Shown in pieces: positions 10,501 through 22,388 of a stretch of DNA of 64,000 nt. This stretch comes from Klebsormidium nitens (lineage: Eukaryota; Streptophyta; Klebsormidiophyceae; Klebsormidiales; Klebsormidiaceae): the NCBI GenBank assembly GCA_000708835.1, contig DF236993.1, forward strand, positions 62,001 through 126,000, read 5' to 3'. A program made the translations under genes and the position numbers. Below the pieces are notes generated by a model, which made no database searches, had not been told where the DNA came from, and saw only the letters and a program-made list of their open reading frames with translations. Every line of letters starts with the position of its first letter. Positions within the stretch are counted from its first letter, which is position 1.

Positions 10501-13500
10501 TGCTCTGAGCAGATGACACGTTTTTGTCAAAGTGGGCCATGCATGGACATCCCAAGACTACTACCGTAATGGGGGCCCAAATTGGCCGAAGTTGGAAAAT
10601 GGTCCGTTCAAAATTAGAGTTAGATGCACTGAGTGTGCGGTTCCGAAGCTTTGACCCGGATGCCCACTTTAAGAGGGAACAAAGGCTTCAGGCGGTTGTT
10701 TCATAACCGGGAGCCGGACTTCCAAAATGATTGCGTACGCGACTGTTGAGCGGCGGGGATCTTGCAACCAGTTCTCTGAAGCATCGTAGCAATTACGTTT
10801 TTGAGTTCCTGAAACTACGCAGCATAAAATTAGCGACGTAAACCTTCATACCAACCTTCAAACCTGAAGGTTCAGATCAGCCTTGTAACGAGACGGCTGG
10901 AAAAGAGAAAAGGATTTCACCGAATCCGTGGGAATTAAGCGCCACTATTACAGAAACATCGCTGGCACGTTTCGCGCCTTCTTTTTCAAAAAAGAGATGT
11001 CAAGAACGGAAAGATATCTCGAAAAGAGCAGTAAGGATTGTACCATCTGCGCCCACAATCAGATTGTAGGGCACCGTTTGCAATTGGACGCCGAACGCTG
11101 TTCGCTGGGTGTCTTGTCCGGGGATGACGTCAACCGACAACCCCTTGCTGCCCTCGGCCTCCACGTTCTCCCTCACGTCTTCGAAGGAGGCCTCGTGCTT
11201 TCTGAAGTCGACGCCTGGACGGGAAGGAAACAAGTGAGCAACAGAAACACAGGGGCTCGTGTTTTCGTAAGTCGAAGCCTGGGATGAGAGAAAAACGAGT
11301 GAGCAACAGAAACGCTGGCTCCCACAGGGCCTTTCTGAGCCACTCTTCGGACGAGGCCTCGTGCTGCCTACAATCGACGCCTGAACGAGATGGATAGCAG
11401 TGAGCAACAGAAAGGCTTGCTCGCACAGGGCCTCCAAAATCTGGCCTTGTACCACGTCTTCAAACGAGGCCTCGTGCCTCCGAAACTGGACCCCCTGACA
11501 AGAAAGGAAGGAGTGCGCGACAGAAACACTTTCTCGAACAGGGCCTTTCTGAGCGACGTCTTCGAACGAGGCCTCGTGCTTTCTGAAGTCGACGCCTGGA
11601 CGGGAAGGAAACAAGCGAGCAACAAACTCGAACAGGGCCTCCACGTTTTGCGCCACCTCTTCGACGGAGGCCTGGTTTTTCAGGAAGGCGACGCCTGAAC
11701 GGATGCGAAACGAGCGAGCAACAGAATTGTCTGCTCGCACAGGGCCTCCACGTTTTGAGCCACCTTTCAAGGCCTTGTGCTCTCAAAAGTCGGCGCCTGG
11801 GGTGGTGAAAACAAGCGAGCAACGGGAAGGTTTGCTCGAACAGGGCCATTAAAATAGCACTCGCGCCGTCAAATGAAAGTTCCGTTTTTCCGAAAGTCGA
11901 CACCAGGAGAAGGGGGAAGATCAATTCGCTCCCCCCAAAGGGGGGTAAGACTACCGATCCCTTGTTTGTCATAAGAGTAGACGTATACGTTTCAAAAAGA
12001 GCAAGAAGATAAGAGTCCAATCTCATGTTTTTGAAAAAACAGTTTAGGAACATGAAGGCTTGCTGGCATGGGGCGTCCTACCTTCTGAAGGCTTTTCAAT
12101 ACTGACGCCCGAGAGAAAACAGCTTTGAGATTGACAGACAAAAGCCTCTGCGTCCCAAATAAAGTCCGACAAGAACGCCTCCCGGAAGCCGACACCTCAC
12201 CAGAAAAGGTACAAAGAGTTCGACGTACAAAACGTCTCTTCCTTGAACGCATAATTCGAAGGTGGGTGTGCAAACCGGCCAGAGTCCAATCTGTGAGGAC
12301 AGAATTCGTTTTCAACAGCTTGGACCAACTTTTTCTGGGGGGGTACAAATGCGGGCCAGACTTGCCCCCCACCTGCACACCGCTTGAAGAAATGCACGTC
12401 GAGCAGGCCCGAGTCGCCGTGCCTCTCCAGGAGCTTTTCCAGCATAACTGCGCACAGGTTAGCGCGGTCGATATTTAACCCGCCCCGGTTTTCTCGGTCG
12501 CCCCCCCGGGCCCTGACCAGGTCGAGTCGCATGGCAGAGGCACCGACATACCGGCCGACCTGCAAAGAATATGAGTGGTATACGACTTGAGATAAGTTGG
12601 TTGAGTTGACTTGTATTGAGTAATGTATTGCATTGATTGAAGTTAGGAGAAGTTAACTAGGAACATTACCAATTTCAAAATTCAACTACGGTGTGTGAGA
12701 AAGCAGTGGGGGTCCCTAAGCAATCAAGCCGACACTGATATGCCTACAGTCCTGTTGACTTTTCTAGACAAGAAGCTGTACTTTAGTTGAGAGATCCTTG
12801 AAGATTCTATTACTGTAACCGTGAGCGTTGGCATGAATCGCAGGGTCATGTAACAACCCTACTGCCCCAGAACTCTGTGCCCCGACTTGACGTCCCAGAC
12901 ACTTCTTGAACGCTGAACGAAGTGTCTGCTACTCATAAGGGTCGGCATGAATCCAAGCTTGGAACATCGTTGAAACCTACAAGCATTCAACTGCCCAACA
13001 ATCGTAAGAGTCTATCGCCCATGTCCGAGATCGCCGTCAACTCGAAAACTTTGGGAGAAAAGAACTCACGTGTATGTGGAGTTGGTCCAGCGGGCGGCTT
13101 ATCTCTTTGATAGCTTCCAACAGTCCCGGCATCGGCTTGCACACCATTTTCCCCTTGTACTGCACAAAGGGCAAGATCACAAGTGTCTGTGAGACTGCGT
13201 TTATGCTTTGTGCATCTGGTTTGTGAAATCGAGAAGTTTTGGAAAGGATGCAGAACCCCTCATTGCAGAGTGTTGTTGCCAGAGGCAAAGGATTGGCTGA
13301 GAGTGGGTATCTTTTGAATGAAATTGCAAATTAAAAATAAAGAGCCCCGTGATGATTTTCCGTTTGAGACTTCTGTGCTGGTGAGCAGCTGGCATGGTGG
13401 CCTCTAGAAGAATCTTAACAATTAGTACCCCTTAACGATTCGTATCTCATCACCTCCAAGCCAGGCTCCACAGTCTCTGGCAATGTTTACACATCTTGCA

Positions 13501-14545
13501 ATGGATGACACTCTCATCTTCACATACACAGAAAGTTGACAAAAGAGTGCGATCCTTGACGAGAAGAGGTGGTTGGAAGTAGCTTGTGAAACGCCCTTTT
13601 GTCTGACAAACATTGTCTAGAACACTATCAGCAAAACAGAGTCACAAAAAAAGTCGGGCTGCTTCTGATTGTCATTGTTTCGACAGACGACCCTGCGCTG
13701 GAGGTTGCAGCACAATTGAGGAGTATGCCAGAAAGAGTTGGCCCTGCCTCATTGGCACCATTGAAAGGGCAATAAGGAGGGGCATTAGCGGGTCGGTCCT
13801 CACGAAATACCTGTCAGTCCAACAAGCTTCAAGTATAATGTACAACTCCCTTCTTTTCAGCAGCCGAAACGGTTCAATCCAAACTGAAGTCCTTGCCCCT
13901 CAACTGACAGTCAACCAGCTAACTAAGCATCTGAGGTTTTTGAGCTCCGCTCTAAGCTCAGCAGCGTGGGTGTGTTATCTGTTTAAGTAAGCCCCCATTG
14001 CCCAGCTCTTCAATGAGATTCCCTCGACGATTCAAGGTACACTACAGCTGGTCACATCAGTTGTCAACTGACTGAAACACCAAGGTACGCTCTTCTTTTC
14101 ATGCTACTCCTTCTGCCCTTTCTTCTACAGCTTGCATTACAAAGAAGTATCAAGAGCCCATTCACACCCACCCCGCAAGCCCTGTCGCCACTGGCAGCCA
14201 TCAGCACAGCATTGTAAAAAGGCCCCTCACCGCAAGTGAGAGGGAATACCGCCGCGCGTTCAGCTCTCTCTTTGCTGTCGTTCGCAGATCTTCCCGCGAC
14301 TCGTAAAGGGAAACTTTGAACGATTTGTTGCCTCGCTCCAAAAGATAGAACGCCAGCAGCAGACCCGCCGGCCCTGCGCCCACAATAACTACGTGGACGG
14401 GCATAGACGTTTTCTCCCCATTCTCGTTCCCCTGTGGAGTCCCTGCAGCGGTTTCCCCCATGGCTTGGGGTTGAAGCGTGTCACAAACGTAACTAGCAGA
14501 AAATCTGTGTTCAATGGAAAAGCTCAGTGGCAAGGCCTGCACCAC
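7545..14545 (-). CDS. FAD-dependent monooxygenase, kynurenine 3-monooxygenase type
   Basis: Eight exons (minus strand): 14545-14231, 13165-13076 (approximate), 12559-about 12380, 11214-11044, 10461-10336, 9283-about 9171, 8798-8520, 7832-7545. Start is either 14545 or the in-frame ATG at 14461. Exon 1 has the Rossmann FAD motif VVIVGAGPAGLLLAFYLLERG followed by YESREDLR. Exon 3 has the LNIDRANL segment. Exons 4 and 5 join in phase as GADGVNSMVR, the ADG-type motif of these flavoproteins. Exon 7 has VGDAAHATSPSIGQGCN, the second FAD motif. The mature length, about 490 residues, fits class A flavin monooxygenases, and the order of motifs is closest to kynurenine 3-monooxygenase. The exon 6 donor (GTTATG) is poor, and a short piece after exon 1 may be missing from the model. 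The substrate cannot be read from sequence. Introns 3, 5, 6 and 7 carry tandem copies of the following exon start. Confidence 0.83.
7908..8150 (-). repeat. Two intronic copies of the exon 8 acceptor and exon start
   Basis: The last exon of the FAD monooxygenase begins at 7832 on the minus strand. Two further copies of its splice acceptor and first 70-90 coding bases (encoding HALVDLSESEGPLDKN) lie upstream in the intron, with boundaries at about 7986 and 8143, spaced 154 and 157 bp apart. The first keeps TGCGCAG; in the second the aligned AG is AA. Confidence 0.85.
8900..8975 (-). repeat. Intronic copy of the exon 7 acceptor and exon start
   Basis: Exon 7 of the FAD monooxygenase begins at 8798. 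A copy of the acceptor and first ~35 exon bases (GTCCGGTGCGAGC, then TGTACCACCATTCGG) lies about 150 bp upstream, preceded by TTCGCAG, so the AG is kept. Confidence 0.8.
9270..9670 (-). repeat. Tandem array of exon 6 acceptor copies, period 80-90 bp
   Basis: The true exon 6 starts at 9283 after CCCCCAG. Copies of the acceptor plus the first exon bases (GCCTGAACATNGTGCCC) recur with boundaries at 9363, 9453, 9543 and 9633, that is at intervals of 80, 90, 90 and 90 bp. Three of the four extra copies retain the AG; the 9543 copy has lost it. The units also share the intron sequence just upstream of the acceptor (CGTGCTTAT). Confidence 0.85.
11190..11930 (-). repeat. Tandem array of exon 4 acceptor copies, period about 100 bp
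   Basis: Exon 4 of the FAD monooxygenase starts at 11214. Seven further copies of its polypyrimidine tract, acceptor and first 40-60 coding bases (GVDFRKHEASFEDV) lie upstream in the intron, with boundaries near 11278, 11380, 11494, 11595, 11694, 11796 and 11904. Six of the seven keep AG. The copy at 11595 is almost identical to the true junction. More degraded units may extend to about 12200. Confidence 0.85.
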
Positions 14546-16286
14546 TGCCAGCCAAGAAAGAAAGCCCTTACACGGTTTAGACGCCTAGAGCATGCAGGCG
14601 CCTTGTAAAGAGGAATGACGCGTGATAGTGCGAGGAAGAATGCTAATGACGAAGCTCAGAACAGATTGATGAGGAGAAGGATTGGAAGCATTGCATTTGG
14701 CGTATACGCGCTGAGCGCTCTCATTGGATGACGTGGCAGCTTCTCTAAAAGTCGCCGGCAGCCGGCTTATCGATCAATCATTACATGTCAGATTTGTTAC
14801 TACCGTACATCTGCGTGTCAGTCTGCCTCTGCTGTCACGCCCGCCGTTGATGTCGGCCTTTTCAAGTACGGACGGTCAGATTCGCAAATGCTTCAGCTTT
14901 CGAAGCCTCTTGTCGCCATACTAGTTCTGCCCTCGCACGGCTCCATGATGTGATTATTGCATGAAGTGATTTTAGGTAGACCAAATTACCATATGTATAT
15001 GCCTTCTCTCCAGTGCATTCGCATGAGGTTTCTCTGACCCAATTTGAGCTGGCAAAGGCGTACGTCGCAATCTGGAGAATGGCCGGATGTCCCGATGGTA
15101 GGATCAGCTAGCTCCTCCAAGCGGGCGCTCATGAAGCCAGGTGCAATGGACCTGCGTCAAGCTTCCAGGAGACGGGGGATTGGGATCGTCTGCTTTCTGT
15201 TTCTAGTGACCTTTGCAAGTGAGCTGGAAATTCCGTCCTATCTCCGTGGCATTTGTTGCCTGAGGCGAAATCAGACAATTGCGGATGTCCTCTTCATTAC
15301 AGTCGCTTGGAAGCTCATTGTCAGGGACCTGTTGCCGAATTGTGCAATCAGGATTTGGGATGCGGCGCTTCTGAGCTTGCTCATTTAGCATGGCGAATGT
15401 CTGAGATTTCACGAAAGACAGGCAGTTTCTCAATTGATGATGCTGTTGCTCTCTTTTCACTATGATAAAACAGTGTGCCTACAGCAATCACATTTTCACT
15501 TTGAGCTCTATCCTGAAAGAACCGGCACGAAAAGCGACCTACTTAACAACCGGACATTCACTCTTGCTTCCATATTTTAACACCGCACAGGGGTCTTTGA
15601 ATCCCTTTTTTGAAAGTGGCTGCTGTTCACAGCTCTTATTTGAAACTCGTGAGTGATGCTTATCCTGCGCATCATACACGTCGATTTTTACAGATGGTTT
15701 TCTGGAGCATGTTGCCTTATCCACAATTGCATAACATCTCCTTGCGGGGTTTCATATTTCTGGCGCACAACATTGCGCTTCCTTGACGGAATTAGAGCAA
15801 CCAAAGAAACCCCATCATGAAAAACTTCCTCACTGAAGATGACCTATTTGGGGGATGCCATGCTCAAAAAGCCAATTGGCGGCAGCAACACTCGCAGATG
15901 TTACGAGTAATCTGATCTTTTCCCCCATGAGAGACTCTACTCATCCAACCACTATTCCCTGGGGGAATGTGGGATTCTCTCCAACCACTTGTAATGGCAC
16001 GTCAGATGGATTCATGGATCCGCATAGGCCCAAGCAACTGTCAAATCGGCAATGAACTGACATGCTGTTCCTGACACGATAAAAGACCTTTAGCACTGGA
16101 TACCCGCTGGCTTCTCGCAAATGATGTTTTCCACATTTCCTGGCCTCCAACCATGGGCTTATCTTTCTGGAAGCAGCAGAATGACCATTCCTCCGCATTC
16201 TGCACACTGCAACGGGAACACAGGTGTGTATTCATTCTCTAAGAGACCATGGGGCTAACGGCTTGTTTCTTCTTATATTTTTGCAG
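14546..16286. other. Divergent intergenic region
   Basis: It lies between the FAD monooxygenase (minus) and the first recognised hydrolase exon (plus). It probably holds both promoters and an unrecognised first exon of the hydrolase. One tiny candidate (ATG at 15077 ending at a GTAGGA donor in the right phase) is too short to support. No other gene is seen. Confidence 0.45.
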
Positions 16287-19200
16287 TTGCTTTTCTCCGG
16301 CCAAAGAGAATCGCCACTGTCGCCTCATCCAAGGGAGCTCAGGACTCCCAGGGTCGCACCATACAAGTGCCCCAGAACTTGAAGGACCAAAAGGCAGGCC
16401 CCGACTCCCACTTTGAACGGCTGCATGGAGCAGACGTTGTGTGGCAGGTGCGCTTACCGTTGTTCATCTGCTTGCCGGCTACGTTTTGTATCTCTTGGGG
16501 TCTGGAAGGGTTGCAGAGTCTTCAGCACTTTCGGGGTCTGAAAAGGTTCAGACTACTTGGCGGAAATGCAAAAGGCGGGTCTCGATGCCCACTTTGAGCG
16601 CCTCCTTGGAGCAGACGTCCTGTGGCAGCTGCGCAAAAGAGTCGTCACACCGTCCGCTCGTGGCTTCCTTTCTGCACTTTTGTTCTGCAAGCCTGCAAGC
16701 AGCTGAGCGATTGTCCCACCGCACGCGGCGTTCCTGACTTTCATGTAGTGCTGAAGAGCTTCTCGATCGAAGAGTTGTCACCAAATTTTCGGACTCCACC
16801 ACTCACATGAGTCGCTTGAAAGGGTCTCCGTCGTCGAAAACTACACGTTGGGGGTCCCAAGACCAGCCCGTAACCTCCCATTTGGCTCCCAAAGCTGTGG
16901 ATCAATCATGACTAGGACGTAAATTGGTTCCAGAACCAAGGGTCAGCTGCCGCGCTGGCAGTTGGCTGGGAACTGGTCAGACCGCAGCCTTTCCGGTTGA
17001 TGCTGACCCGAACGCTCGGCCTAGTTTTTGGGTTGGAAAATTTTGTTTATTGTAGAGGCATTTTGACCCGTTTGCTAACCTTGTCGCCAGGTGCCAGTGA
17101 ATCCTCGGGCGGTCCTTTTCCTGGCGTGTGGGTGTTCGCATACCGCACTGGACTTCTGGGAACCTTCGGAAGGTTGCCCCACGTGTCGCGGGTTAGCTTC
17201 TCTTCTTCTTTCCCTCTCTTGTTGCTCCTTTTCTTCCTTGGATCTCTCGTTGCTTCCCCTCTTCCTTGGTTCTCTCCTTGCCATTCTTTTCCCTTACTCC
17301 TCTCCTTGCTCCTTCTTCTCCCTTGCTTCTCTTGTTGCTCTTCTTCTTCCTTGCTTCCCTCCTTGCCGTTCTCTCCCTCCCTCCTCTTGTTGCCCTTTTT
17401 CCCTTGCTTTTCTCTTTGCTTCTCTTTTTCCTTGCCTCTTCCGGATTCGGCGCTGCAGCCCGGCTTCATAGATACGACCAGTTTTATATCGCATTGGTTA
17501 AATTAGCTTGTATAAGCTATGATAGGCGGTCGGCACTGGCCTTGTTTTTTGGGAAGGGGAAATGGAAGGCAGTTAGCAAAGAAAATAGTGTAACAGCGAA
17601 GTCAACTGGACAAGGTTACCTACTTTTTCCGGGCTCAACTCACTTCCCCCATTCGTGAGGTTTCAATCATCGTACACAATGATCTTGTCAGCAGAAAAGC
17701 TTTTGCGAAGAAGGCCAGGCTTTCACTTAAGAAATGAGTTGTAGGTTTTTTGAAGACTCGATTTTGATTAAAAGTCAGGAACATGGAAGACTTGAGGGGG
17801 GAAGCCAACAGACAAAGTGACTTGCCATCACTTTAGCAGCGTGGTAAGGGTATGCGAGCGAGAGAATCTTACAAAGTTGGAATGATGTTTGATTTGGAGA
17901 CAGGTGGTAGTGAGTGTATATCGCCCTCAAGTTTTCTATTCGAAGCTGCTCTCTTGGTTCAAAAGCTGGCACTTCCACCTCTCCCGAAACACCACTCCCG
18001 GCAATTGTCTGATGTCATCTTTTGTTGCGCAGTTTTCCAGAGGATTACACCCTCAAACAGGCAGCGATTGAGCGGGGCTATGCCGTAGTGGGGGTGTCAA
18101 GCCAGGAGACTTGCTGGGACTCGAACTTCCCCCCCCAAGATTCACTCGACGCGCCCCTCGTCAAGAAAGCCATCGACGACGTCATCAAGCGGGAGGCGTT
18201 GCAAGAGCTGCCGCGGTTTGCGCTAGGGGCTTCCTCAGGGGGTTACTTTATCACGGTAAGCGGGAAAGCGCTTTCAGTGAGAATAAAAAGAGAGTGAAAG
18301 GAAGCAATGATAATCCAAAAGTGGTGGAGCAAGTCGTCTCAGTTCTTGCTGTGTGAAAAGATATGGTCCGAGTATGTGGAGCGATCCTGACATGGGATTT
18401 CCAAGAAGCGGCCAAAGTAGGAGCAGGGGAGCCGTATGAACGGCGTTTTGCCAGGTGTCGTTGAAAGAGGAGTCGCTGCATTGCCTTCATATCAGTTTCT
18501 ATTGTTATCCTAGGCCTCTTGTCTTGTCGTGGAGCAGTCTTTGTCTTTCTGAGTGCTCCTTGGGAGGCCCCTGAAATTTTCATGTTTGGTCCCACTCATG
18601 TCCAAATATCGACGGCCTTATTTGTGCCGCATGTCGAGCATAGAGAAGGGGTTGGAGTCGCTTGAAAATAGAATTTGATGCAACGTCATTTATTCGTCAC
18701 TTGTTGATTCTCTAGTGATCGCAAGGTCAAGATGACTCCATGTTGCCTTTCTGAGTGCTGCTTGGCAGGCCCCGAAATTGTCATGTTTTGCCGTCTCGCC
18801 TTTCTGAGTACTCAATGGCAGGTCCCTGAAAACGTCGATGCCGTGTTTCGGCGAGGAGTTGAGTGAACAAAAAGGTCGTGCGGGCGTTTGGGATTCCCGT
18901 CGGTACTGGATCAGAATGCAGTCCCACGGATCACGGACTGTCATGACAACACCTAAGATTGAGCTACATCCAACCGCGTTAGACAATCTAGATTCAGCCC
19001 TCTAGGCCAAAAAGATTGGAACATTGCAAGCCCCGCTCATTCGCTATCATTTTCTGTGCCGATAGACGCTCGCCCACATAGTGGAGTTCGACGCGCTGGC
19101 GGTATACATCGCGGCGGGCGTTCGGGGGGCTCTCCGCGAGCCGCTGGCGAGCGGGAAGCCGTACCCCCCTACGCTGTTCGTGCATAGTGAGTACATTTTC

Positions 19201-22200
19201 CAAATTATTTGACTGCCCTAGCAAGCAAGAGCGACTCTCCGTGTCGCGCTCCAATCCCCCTCTTCAAGTCTTTTGGCAACTTTTGCCCGCTCTATGCCCC
19301 TTTCAAGCCCCGCCAATTCACACAAACCCCTCACAAACCCTTTTATCCTTCCTTAACCCTGATTACAAACCTGCAGTGCCCCGGAACGACTGGACTGCCG
19401 CAGCAATCAAAAGCGCCGGTACGCTCTGAATGTGTCATTCAGGTTTTCTAACTTTTATTACCCCCACTTTCAAGCTCCGCCGAGTTTGACAACCCCTAAC
19501 AAATCCTTTTGTCCCCTCTTAACCCTGATTACAAACCTGCAGTGCCCCGGGACGATCAGACTGCCGCAATAGTCATGAGCGACTCTGCCTTCGTACCACG
19601 CTCTAGATTTAGCTTCAACCCTTCTAACTCCTCTTGCGCGCTCTATGTAACTTCCAAGCCCTGCCAAGATTCATCAACCCCTCAAAAACCCTGTAAGTCT
19701 CCTCATCCTTTCGTATAACATGCTGTGCCCTGTAACCGTCCTTACCCTATTTACAAACCTGCAGTGCCCCGGGACGATCGGACGGCCGGCGCAGTCAAGA
19801 CCGCCATCGAGGAGCTTCGGGAAGTGGGGTCGGAAGCAGCAGAGCTGCGCTGCCCCCCGCTCCGAATGACGCCCGGTTTTTTAGCCGAGCGGATACGGGG
19901 CCTCGATCGCGCCACCTCCGAAAAGGTAAAGTCCATCTTCTTCGGTTTAAGCTGGCCGGAAGCCATTTTAGGTCGTTTGGGAGTCGGATGCTGACAGAGT
20001 ATAGCGCCAGAAAAAGTCCGGGGAGTAGCGGAAGAAAGTCAAGCACGCGGTTTTTGCTTTTCGCAGGTGGTTTTTATTAATGCGGAGTGTGACCAGTTCT
20101 GAGACCTGTCACGATTCATTCCTGAGGGCAAAGACTCGATAGTTGAGCTGTCTACACGCAACACGTAGGGATCCAAACGTGAAAACGAATCGGCAAGAAG
20201 CGCTTGCCGCTGAGTAGGCAATAGCTGAACAGGACACAAAGCTCTTTCTTTGAAGTTCCACTCTCCGACTTTGACCTCAAAGGTATCGACTGTCAATCAT
20301 GATATTAGAAAAGGAAATATGCATGCGACATTTAGAGAAGTCAGGCGCAGAGGTGCTCGTCATTTCCTGCTTTCGTTTTGTTCACTGCTCCAGCACTCCA
20401 TTTCTACGTACGTGCCACTTCTCCAAATACGTTTTCAAGACCATTGTGCGGAGGCAAATTTCAGATCGATCACGAATTAGCAGCAACGAGTCCTCGGGAT
20501 CTAACCGTCGGCACTAACGTCACAGGTTTTCGTCAGCTTCCGGAACGGCGGCTTCTTGGACAAGGACGCCTTCCTGGTGGAAAACCCACGCCGGTCTGCA
20601 TGGTAAGTGACGTCGGCATGACGTCACGTCAGAGGGGGTGTCCTCGCTCGAGGCTCTAGACTGCTGGGTGATGGCAGAACGAGACGGAGGCAGAACCGCT
20701 GATGCTATTGAAGACATCTCGAAGGCCGACTTCTGAATAACGCTTCTACTAGACGGGACGATACACAGTCAAAGACCCACTTTGAAGAGGAATTGCATCT
20801 TTGTTTGAAGCGTGACTGTAGTTTAAGGCTTGGGGAGGTGTTACTCATTCCGCCGCTTACGGCTGGTCGGAAATGTCAATTGGGGGGTCTGGAATTGGAT
20901 TGGAAATTGCCCGAGCAAAGCCCGAGTTGCCACTTTTGCAGACTCATGCACGCTGCAGCGTAACCTAGTCCGCCGCAGAAGCTGCCCTAGACTAGCAAAC
21001 TCCTCATAGTTTTGCTTCTCAGCCCTTCTACCCACAAACGGCGCAGTTATCGTTCGGGCTTTGGATGACGATATTAGACAAAACCAAAAATCATCCTGGC
21101 CCGCAAGTTAGCAGATTACTTATGTCCTCTTGGCGCTTGGTTCAGCCACTCATACCAACCTGAATCTCCTATCTCATGCAAGTTGTCTTGCCTCTGAAGC
21201 GTCCGAAAGTGAATACTCGTTTTCGGCTCACAGGAGTTCTCTGCTGACGTCAGCGGGTCCCGAGGTGGAGAAATTCACGGAGCACATTGCGGAGGAGCTG
21301 AATGTGCTGTACGGTGAGTGACACATCTGAAATTTACCGAAAACCCTCAGTGCGCCGGTCTCTGCGGTCCTTTCTGGATCAATTTTGGCCGGATACTGTC
21401 ACGTTTTCGACGAGGCTTATGTCGCGGATTTGGACAAGACAGAGAACCGCTTCGCTTGCCTACATGTCCTTCTTATTTTGGGCAGCTAAAACCTCACGTT
21501 TCGAGATCAGGACGTATGGTTTGCTGATTTGAGGTCGCACAGGAGTTAGAGAGCGAGTGACTTTGCCCGTCCGAGATTGATGCCTTAGGTCTTCAAGTAT
21601 GCAGAAAAGAGGGCTCTCTCTGCTGAACAGTCCCAGGAAAGTTGAATCAGGAGAACCGGTGTCGACTCTGCTGGGAACCGAGAAATTTTATAAAGCTCGA
21701 CACGCAGGTCCGTTAAAGATCCACAGACTCACAGACTTCCTACGACGGATTGCGTTTTTCAATGCTTCGTCGTACCTACCTGACTGGCTGCTTATCGCCG
21801 TCTGTCCTAAGAGAATGTCTGGTAAACACCGTTTCTCTTGAGCCGTCCTTCTCAATGCCAGCGGTTGTAGATCCGCCGTGGAAAGAAGCACGATTGGCCA
21901 ACCGCCCAATTCTAGCTTACCGCCTTCCTGTAGAGGTACTAAAATTTCGGATCGTGAGGAGTGTGTTGAACTTTTCAGGCCCCTCTGTCACCCGTTTGCC
22001 ATCGCCGCCGTTGTTCCATCAGGTTCCATTCAAAACCCTGTCTGAAACCTCGTCTTATCCTTACCTGACTGAGCCACTTTTTGAACGCCCTGCCCTAACT
22101 TCGATCATGGCCCTGTTCAAAACCCTTCCAATACTCGACTTAAACCCTGTCAGGCTCTCTTGAACGAGAACCGTCTTCAAATTGACCCTGACCCTGTTTG

Positions 22201-22388
22201 GATTCTGTGTAAACCTGTGTCTATAACCTATCTATGGACGTCTTCATGGTGCAGGATGGCACGAGCTCACCAGTCTGAAGGCGTCCGAAACGTTCGACTG
22301 GTTCGAGAACCAGTGTACGAAGAACGGGCAACTAGTGAAGGGGCGCTGCCGGGAGTTCGATGCGGACTTGGCCGACGCCCGGCGCTAG
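16287..22388 (+). CDS. Alpha/beta hydrolase family protein
   Basis: Exons 16287-16447, 17091-17191, 18033-18255, 19066-19186, 19765-19925, 20526-20602, 21234-21313 and 22255-22388; all joints agree in phase. The model gives about 350 residues plus an unseen start. Exon 2 encodes the first strand and oxyanion region (AVLFLACGCSHTALDFW) with a CPTC pair. Exon 3 contains the nucleophile elbow GASSGGY (GxSxG), whose central Ser is the likely catalytic residue. The joint of exons 4 and 5 reads LFVHMPRDDRTAGAV, typical of a group of plant alpha/beta hydrolases of unknown substrate. Exon 8 ends in TAG. The first exon begins with a short Ser/Ala/Lys-rich piece that could be the end of a transit peptide. 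Tandem copies of exon 1 (3' end) and exon 5 (5' end) lie in adjoining introns. The family is supported; substrate and location are not. Confidence 0.8.
16560..16632 (+). repeat. Intronic copy of the hydrolase exon 1 end and donor
   Basis: The end of the first recognised exon (KAGPDSHFERLHGADVVWQ, boundary 16447) is repeated 181 bp downstream as KAGLDAHFERLLGADVLWQ (boundary 16628). In the copy the donor GTGCGC has become CTGCGC, so it can no longer act as a GT donor. The upstream copy is taken as genuine because it joins in phase to exon 2. Confidence 0.8.
17192..17455 (+). repeat. Long CT-rich degenerate repeat in hydrolase intron 2
   Basis: About 260 bp of almost pure pyrimidine begins directly after the exon 2 donor. 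It is built from loosely repeated units such as tctcttgttgctcctttt and cttccttgg. It produces several spurious open frames. It may act as a polypyrimidine or slippage-prone tract. Confidence 0.75.
18540..18840 (+). repeat. Three-copy dispersed repeat in hydrolase intron 3
   Basis: The sequence ctttctgagtgctycttggsaggcccctgaaa recurs at about 18545, 18743 and 18797. It does not match a flanking exon that I can see, so it is listed apart from the splice-junction copies. Confidence 0.6.
19340..19600 (+). repeat. Two intronic copies of the hydrolase exon 5 acceptor
   Basis: The acceptor and start of exon 5 (AACCTGCAG, then TGCCCCGGGACGATCGGAC, boundary 19764/19765) are repeated upstream with boundaries at 19376/19377 and 19542/19543. 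Both copies keep the intron tail taaccctgattacaaacct, the AG and about 25-40 exon bases. Confidence 0.85.

Noticed and set aside
11000-11770. 256-residue minus-strand frame with internal peptide repeats
   Set aside because: It arises because the repeated exon 4 junctions stay open in one frame. Intron sequence and splice sites interrupt it, so it is not a separate repeat protein.
17047-17658. Several long frames in the CT-rich tract
   Set aside because: They are low-complexity Leu/Ser/Pro or Arg/Glu/Lys translations of a pyrimidine repeat within an intron.
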